DNA of 64,000 bases, from positions 1,110,923-1,174,922 of the forward strand of contig NW_022985073.1 in the NCBI RefSeq assembly GCF_010015585.1, given 5' to 3'. The notes below the pieces were generated by a model that was not told the origin of the DNA, ran no database searches, and saw only the letters and a list, made by a program, of their open reading frames with translations. The stretch's first letter is position 1; each line of letters begins with the position of its first letter. Source of the DNA: Eremomyces bilateralis CBS 781.70 (taxonomy: Eukaryota; Ascomycota; Dothideomycetes; Eremomycetales; Eremomycetaceae). Of this stretch, positions 59,482-64,000 are shown piece by piece. The position numbers and the translations under genes are program-made.

Positions 59482-60067
59482 CTGCACGGGATATCTGGGA
59501 CAAAGATATTGGTCCAGAGGTACTGCTTCGAAAAGCCACCAACACATTATCCACGTGATTTATCCATCTTGTCCATCTGCTCGTTCGTACGGTACATGTA
59601 TAAGTATGCTTTATACTGGGTGTTTATAAGAGAATTCGTTGTAACCGACTTTGTATTTCCCTCAGCTTGAATTCCCACATTTCCGCCACTATCAGACGGC
59701 CAGGCTAGCTCTGGACTCTGGTGTTGAATCATGACTGATGAGTGTCACCACAAGCTACCTGCTAACCTACACTATTGTTAGTGCTCATGCTAGAATATGA
59801 TCAATAATAATCTATAAAAGGGCACTGTCCGAACTTCAATGGCTCAGTCTTCTATTGCGATCCTTGATGCTGGTTGAGAGCCTTGGGGTCACAAGTCATG
59901 AGCAGTGAATTTTATATCAAGAGATGGTAGCTTTTCTGCGGTTCATATATACAATGCTGCTTATTCTGCTATAAAACACATCGATCCAATCCAGAAAATG
60001 ACCGTCTGGATTGCTGAACGCCAACCAACGCCGTTCCCACATGAATGCATTGCTCGGATCCATGCTT
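59482..60067. other. Intergenic region between FLX1 and NDUFB3
   Basis: About 590 bp, AT-rich, holding the FLX1 promoter and the NDUFB3 3' end. No gene seen. Confidence 0.5.
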
Positions 60068-60380
60068 CTAATGCTCGCTTCTATGACTCCCATGGCCATG
60101 ACCATCCTTCTTAAGGAACAGTTGTTCATAGGCTAGGTAGATGAGGAATGCACCAGTGCCGACGTAGAGGCCTGGAAATGAGCCCTTCAGGCGGTTTGCT
60201 CGGGTAAAGGGACCGGTATAACGCCATGCCTCTCTGCACACATGTGAGCGACCGAGCGCAATTGTTGGATTAGACATTCGCTGTGGCTTACACTCTTCTC
60301 CATGGATCATATGGAGGCCGGCCGGTTGCAGCCTGGAGTTTCCGGATGTCGAAGCCGGAGATGTTTGGTTTTTGGGTCAT
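60068..60380 (-). CDS. Complex I subunit B12 (NDUFB3-like)
   Basis: Accessory single-span subunit of NADH:ubiquinone oxidoreductase in the inner mitochondrial membrane. Exons 60292-60380 and 60068-60233 give 84 aa. The first exon MTQKPNISGFDIRKLQ then GRPPYDPWRR joins VEAWRYTGPFTRANRLKGSFPG cut by the splice. One membrane span (LYVGTGAFLIYLAYEQLF) is followed by a His/Gly/Lys tail. The motif RYTGPFT with the NRLKGSFPG block is diagnostic in fungi. Small size is normal. Confidence 0.93.
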
Positions 60381-60988
60381 GGTGAAGCGGACGGTCCTGG
60401 CAAGAATCGTGTTAGAACCGGTGCGGTTACATGAAGATGCAACAGGAGATGGACATACGGTTCAATACGGCTAGACTTTAGCTATTTGACCTGCATGCGC
60501 CGACGCAATGCGAGAATTGAAGGGAATCGGAAGCGGGGATCAATCGTGAATGGGAATGAATGGTGTGAAGTTGGACCTCGAAGCTCACATCACCTCAAGA
60601 CAAGTCAATCGCTCACAGCTGCAGAACGAGAAAGGCACCAAGGCACCAAGGCACCAATCTAGACTGGTCTTGGCACTCCCTGTCGCTGGACCTGAGGTGA
60701 AATCCGACATCGTTCTGATACATGCTGTTGTATGTAGTAAACCAACATCCATAAGACGAACGATACTGTCCGGTATCTTTGAATTGTGGTCCCTAAATAC
60801 CTTGGAACGGAACCCTTGGACTTGACACTTTGCGCTATCGCTGCCGCCGAATCCTCATTCACCTCGAGTTCCGACAACAGCAACACAACCATCCGGTTCC
60901 ACGATCCAACTGCCGCAACCAAGAACAGCCAGCAAACTTGTACGCATGAAACCGTTGCTGTTAATCGAACCAGACATAGCCTTTCACG
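60381..60988. other. Divergent promoter region of NDUFB3 and CAF1
   Basis: About 610 bp between two divergent genes. Tandem GGCACCAA copies lie near 60634-60656. No other ORF with support. Confidence 0.5.
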
Positions 60989-62537
60989 ATGCCTCCTAAC
61001 GGTGGGAGGTTTGCTCCCCAGACCCTCTCGAACCCATTCGCCCACATCAACCAGCATCCCCTCCACCAGCAGTCCCATCTCCAACACCCCAATGCAAATC
61101 TGCCCGGGCAAGGCCTTGGGAACCAGTTTCCTACCGGACAATTCGGATCGAATAATCCTGGAGCATTCGGTCCTTCAAATCCGGCCGCATCAATACATGG
61201 CGCGTTCGGTGCTGGTCCCGCTTTAGGGGGAGGGTTGGCCGGCCACGCTGGGCAGAGAGCATTCGCGAACAAAGCGGCACTTCATCCACAACAGCAGGTC
61301 CACGATCCGTCAGTACCAGTGGTTTCGGCATCGAAAGGGCCGAACGGGAGGATACGAGAAGTGTGGAGGAGCAATCTGGCGCAAGAGATGACATTAATAC
61401 GGTCCATCGCAGACAAGTATCCTTATATCAGCATGGTTAGTCTTCAGGTCGAAGAGACTTGCCATGGCCATTCATTGACGCTGGATCTAGAGCACGGAAT
61501 TCCCTGGTATTGTTGCTCGCCCGATGGGGAATTTCGCACACAAAGCCGAGTTCCATTACCAGACACTACGGTGTAATGTCGATCTCTTGAAAATGGTCCA
61601 GCTCGGAATTACCCTATTCAATGCCGACGGCGAAGTCCCTCCCGCCCACCCGGAAGCCACAACATTGCAACCCCCCGCCTATCTCAACAACCTCATGGTC
61701 ACGCCCTGTACGTGGGTGTTCAACTTCCAGTTCTCGCTCGAGGAGGACATGTACGGCGAGAACTCGATCGCGCTTCTGAAAGCCGCAGGGGCCGACTTCG
61801 AAAAACATGCGGACATCGGTATTGACCCGCTAGAATTCGGTTCCCTCCTGATCACATCCGGACTGGTCCTTTCCGACGATGTGCATTGGATATCCTTCCA
61901 CGGTGGCTACGACTTCGCGTACCTGATGAAGTTCATGTGGTGTCAAGCATTACCCAACGACGAGGAAAGTTTCCAGACGCTGGTGCAGAAGTATTTCCCG
62001 CAGTTGGTCGACGTCAAGTTCATCTACATGGACCTCAAAAAGCGGCACCAGGCTAATGTCCCCATGAACCCCGAAGCGGCCAGCATGATGAGCCGACTGA
62101 ACGGCAAAGGTACCCTCCAAGACCTCGCCGACGAGCTCGGCTGCCAACGCTTCGGCTCGCCCCAAACCTGCGGGACGAACGCCTGGATGACCGGCAACAT
62201 CTACTTCGCGCTGCGTAGCAAGATCTACGAAGGGCAGATCCCCGAGGAGTTTTACGGCCAGATGTGGGGCATTACCAGCGTGGGGAACCCGGCGTCTGCG
62301 ACGATGCAGCAGGCCATCCTGGCGCTCCAGAGCGGGGGGGGGATGAACGGCACCAACGTCGGCGGCATGAACTTCCACTCCGGCACGCCGTCGCGCGACG
62401 GGGCGCCGAGTACGCCAACAACGAATCCGGCGGGGTTGGCGACGTCGACGCCCGGGCCGCAGGGCAGCCATCCGGGGATGGGGACGTTCACACCGGGAGC
62501 CGGAGGGATATTTGGGAACTTCCAGTACGGGAAGTAA
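60989..62537 (+). CDS. POP2: CCR4-NOT deadenylase subunit Caf1/Pop2, atypical active site
   Basis: mRNA poly(A) shortening nuclease subunit of CCR4-NOT. Exons 60989-61435 and 61491-62537 give 497 aa. A Gln/Asn/Pro/Gly-rich N-terminus (about 110 aa) precedes the RNase D-like domain: RIREVWRSNLAQEM, then S-T-E-FPGIVARPMGNF, LLKMVQLGITLFN, WVFNFQFSLEEDMY, IDPLEFGSLLITSGLVL, and WISFHGGYDFAYLMK. A Gly/Thr/Pro tail follows. The family's catalytic residues are Asp-Glu-Asp-Asp plus His. Here they read Ser150, Glu152, Asp290, Asn379, and Gln374 at the His place. The Ser codon (AGC) is the first of exon 2 after a good TAG acceptor, and I found no alternative splice giving Asp. Yeast Pop2 has a comparable Ser-Glu-Asp-Gln set. 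Activity is therefore doubtful. Confidence 0.95.
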
Positions 62538-63512
62538 ATGGGCATGGACGGATCGGGAGCAAAGCCGGGTCATAGATCTTTCGTTTACGGTCGGGATGGA
62601 TATGCTGGTTTCTTGATACCTTATTTGCGGCAGCTTGAGACGGTCTTCAAATGGGTCTTGGAAGCATGTCTCTCGGGATCTTGCTGAGGCGTTTGCTTTG
62701 AACTGCACCTGTAAGATATCATCATGCACTGGCGACCTGGTGGTACTCACGGCGTCTTACGGGACAGGACGTTTTCAATTTGATTGACCCTTCCATCTTC
62801 AAATGATACCCTAAGCGTTCGTTCCGTGTCTGATATACCCCAAAAAAGGGCCGATATTCCCTATTCCAGACAGTATAATATCAGATTTCTGAGGTAAGTA
62901 CACTATATGTGTGCTCTATGGACTGCATCCCGAAAGTCCGAAACACTTGCAAGCCCCACAGCCCAAACCCCTGTCCATTCCGACGCTCCACCCAGCGAAC
63001 TCGCACGACAACACCACCACAAGCTCCCTGATAACACACTCTCCCCTTACCCTTATCGGGACAAAATCTCCCCTTATCAACGCCAATGATGATCAATTGC
63101 ATCGCGTGGAGGCGCCATTTGTCGAGCTTTCCTCGTGTTTTACTTAATCTCACGTTTCTCAACCCCCTCCATTTGGGTCCATGTGGAGGTCTAGCTCGAT
63201 TTAGGTAGGTTGAGCCGGAGAGATGCGATCTGGCGAGGGTAAAATATGGCCATGGACCTCCGTCGCCGATCTGGATGCGTTGGAGTGAGCTTTATATCGG
63301 TCGAGAGTCGAGACCGCTTGGTATTGTGTCCGAGTATCGTGCGAGCGTTGTCGGCTCTCAGCATTCAGATCCGGAACTAGGTAAGGTTGTTGCCCTGGAG
63401 GATCTCAATATCCATATATACGTGTTGTCCCGTGTCTGTTTGGGTTCTTCAATTGTTCTTCTCGCTTTTCCACTTCATAGTCAATCCGTACATAGCCGCT
63501 TTGCACTCCATC
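62538..63512. other. Intergenic region upstream of amine oxidase
   Basis: About 975 bp with the CAF1 3' end and the promoter of the amine oxidase. No gene seen. Confidence 0.5.
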
Positions 63513-64000
63513 ATGGTTGTCGACCGCCTCAAGCAGGTGGCTTCCCACGTGTCGGGCCAGACCGGCCCTCCCCACCCTCTGGACCCGCTCTCCGAAGCGG
63601 AAATTGCCCAAGCCGTCGCGATCGTGAGAAAGGAACATTCGGGGCTCTTCTTCAATGCCGTCACATTGTGGGAGCCCCGGAAGGCCCAGATGTTGGCATG
63701 GTTGGCGGATCCGAAAACGGCACCACGGCCGGTTCGCACGGCGGATATCGTGGCCCTGGGGCTGGGAAGTAAGGTGTACGATGGGACTGTGGACTTGGAG
63801 GCGGAGAAGATTGTGAGCTGGAAGTTGACGGAGAATGTTCAGCCGTTGGTAAGTGGGCTCGTCTGGTTGAATCGGATTTGGCTCATGGATGATAGATTAC
63901 GATGGAAGACCTCCAGGTGGTGGAAGCAATCGTGAGGAAAGACCCTCGAGTGATCGAACAATGCGGCATCATCGGTATTCCACCGGAGGATATGCATAAG
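63513..64000 (+). CDS. Copper amine oxidase, 5' part (runs off the window)
   Basis: Primary-amine oxidase that converts amines to aldehydes with release of ammonia and H2O2 (copper and topaquinone cofactor). Exons 63513-63848 and 63896 to the window end give 147 codons. Visible is the N-terminal N2 domain: HPLDPLSEAEIAQAVAIVR, FNAVTLWEPRKAQMLAWL, and VYDGTVDLEAEKIVSWKL; after the 47-bp intron ITMEDLQVVEAIVRKDPRVI and CGIIGIPPEDMHK. The catalytic region with the modified Tyr lies beyond the window. There is no signal peptide at the start (MVVDRLKQVASHVSG), so an intracellular, possibly peroxisomal, enzyme is likely; its C-terminus cannot be checked. Confidence 0.92.

Overview
The window comes from a filamentous ascomycete (Pezizomycotina, probably a eurotiomycete-like lineage; this is inferred from gene content and intron style, not from a search). 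Genes lie on both strands. They are broken by short GT-AG introns of about 45-110 bp with CTAAC-like branch points, and most encode single-copy housekeeping proteins. There are no operons or bacterial signals and I see no tRNA, rRNA or CRISPR array.

Layout. 1-9.3 kb is a housekeeping block: the 3' part of a Ran-binding nucleoporin-like gene (Yrb2/Nup50 type), ribosomal protein uL23 (RPL25), the rRNA methyltransferase BMT2, a vacuolar amino-acid transporter of the AVT family, and the translation termination factor eRF1. 9.3-23.7 kb is a gene-poor accessory island. It holds a decayed amidohydrolase, a decayed HNH-domain gene, a small Copia relic, a kinase gene cut by a stop, the C-terminal remnant of a HeLo-type kinase-like gene, one apparently whole DUF1295 membrane protein, a 2.4-kb hAT transposon that looks whole (18-bp terminal inverted repeats, 8-bp target duplication, two-exon transposase), and a fragment of the APC/C gene cut9/CDC16. 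23.7-64 kb returns to housekeeping genes: a CDF metal transporter, RAD16, mitochondrial uL5m, a USP deubiquitinase, a SAM methyltransferase with an assembly gap, glycyl-tRNA synthetase, RPF1, alpha-actinin, CLA4, a DUF1766/GIY-YIG protein, SEC72, a MARVEL protein, the mitochondrial carrier FLX1, the complex I subunit NDUFB3, a CAF1/POP2 deadenylase, and the 5' end of a copper amine oxidase that runs off the window.

Functional themes are ribosome and translation (RPL25, BMT2, RPF1, eRF1, GRS1, uL5m), mRNA decay (CAF1), mitochondria (FLX1, NDUFB3, uL5m), membrane transport (AVT, CDF), polarity and actin (CLA4, alpha-actinin) and DNA repair (RAD16). Neighbours are not obviously co-functional.

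The strongest unusual signals are these. (1) The eRF1 stop is TGA-CGG and is followed by an in-frame 80-codon open extension. A predicted hairpin starts 12 nt after the stop, and the extension ends in Ala-Arg-Leu, a PTS1-like tripeptide. Together these suggest programmed readthrough of the termination factor's own mRNA. (2) The CAF1/POP2 deadenylase has a Ser-Glu-Asp-Asn active site in place of Asp-Glu-Asp-Asp and lacks the catalytic His. (3) The hAT element looks whole. (4) The USP deubiquitinase ends in a CaaX-type prenylation motif. All coordinates and splice sites were read by eye; no search or alignment was run.
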